Below are positions 5,348 to 5,406 of a stretch of DNA of 5,406 bases, in pieces. Location: contig PAAH01000009.1 of assembly GCA_002698885.1 (NCBI GenBank), forward strand, positions 1 to 5,406, in the 5' to 3' direction. Each line of letters begins with the position of its first letter. Position 1 is the first letter of the stretch. The DNA is from Nitrososphaerota archaeon (GTDB lineage Archaea > Thermoproteota > Nitrososphaeria > Nitrososphaerales > Nitrosopumilaceae). A program made the position numbers and the translations under genes. The notes under the pieces were generated by a model. The model ran no database searches and had not been told where the DNA came from. It saw only the letters and a list, made by a program, of their open reading frames with translations.

Positions 5348-5364
5348 TTTTTACTGTTAGAATT

Positions 5365-5381
5365 TTTTTCTCTTAGAAAAA
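5365..5381 (+). terminator. Possible 3' end signal after the DsbA-family gene
   Basis: TTTTTCT and AGAAAAA form a perfect 7-bp inverted repeat with a 3-nt loop, 17 nt after the TGA stop, within a T-rich stretch. Archaeal termination relies mainly on T runs, so the T tract (5363-5369) may matter more than the weak AT hairpin. On the minus strand a short open frame ends with TAA at 5373-5375, so a convergent neighbour might end here, but only 11 codons are visible. Confidence 0.3.
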
Positions 5382-5406
5382 TTTCAATTCTCTCATTAAA
5401 ACACAT

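Noticed and set aside
5270..5406. Open minus-strand frame entering from the right edge (begins MCFNERIEIFLREK)
   Set aside because: It would run deep into the 3' end of the well-supported DsbA-family gene. A different frame that stops at 5373-5375 is a better candidate for a convergent neighbour, but only 11 codons are visible.
1..5406. CRISPR array, insertion sequence, tRNA or rRNA
   Set aside because: No regularly spaced direct repeats, transposase motifs, terminal inverted repeats or tRNA cloverleaf signatures were found on reading both strands; nearly all sequence is accounted for by protein genes.

Overview
The window looks like chromosomal core sequence from an ammonia-oxidising archaeon of the Nitrosopumilus type (Thaumarchaeota/Nitrososphaerota). 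The pointers are a strongly AT-rich base composition, densely packed short genes, a stand-alone Lrp-type ligand-binding (RAM) protein, a secreted protein with a PEF-type C-terminal sorting signal, a membrane-anchored DsbA-like thiol oxidoreductase, and TATA-like boxes placed about 24-26 nt before start codons, as expected for leaderless archaeal mRNAs. The taxon is inferred from these features and was not tested by any search.

Layout. Positions 1-389 (+) hold the C-terminal end of a long YyaL/SSP411-type (DUF255) thioredoxin-domain protein that enters from the left. It meets a leftward block head-on, and the two stop codons share a CTAG at 386-389. The leftward block (386-4318, minus strand) reads in transcription order: a DEAD-box RNA helicase with a basic Arg/Gly-rich tail (4318-2975); a stand-alone Lrp/AsnC RAM-domain protein (2916-2680); a small soluble conserved-looking protein (2659-2369); a type II membrane protein starting at TTG one base after the previous stop (2367-1861); a secreted, membrane-anchored protein with two FxLYD-like repeats and a PEFP tail (1836-1051); and two small cytoplasmic proteins of unknown function (1021-737 and 706-386). 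The last two each have their own TATA-like box, so the block is probably several transcription units.

A divergent intergenic region of about 174 bp (4319-4492) separates the helicase from a rightward pair. The first member is a 43-residue protein with HxxH and CxxC motifs (4493-4624). The second is a membrane-anchored DsbA-like protein with a CEMC active site (4679-5347). The window ends in a short AT-rich tail with a small inverted repeat.

Themes. Two thioredoxin-fold proteins bracket the window, and the small CxxC protein sits directly before one of them, which suggests thiol or metal chemistry but does not prove it. The helicase, RAM and 96-residue protein cluster suggests RNA handling together with small-molecule sensing. 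No mobile element, CRISPR array, tRNA or rRNA was seen. Most genes look like vertically inherited core genes. The least described items are the 43-residue protein, the structured leader of the helicase mRNA with a seven-codon mini-ORF, and the small proteins of unknown function.
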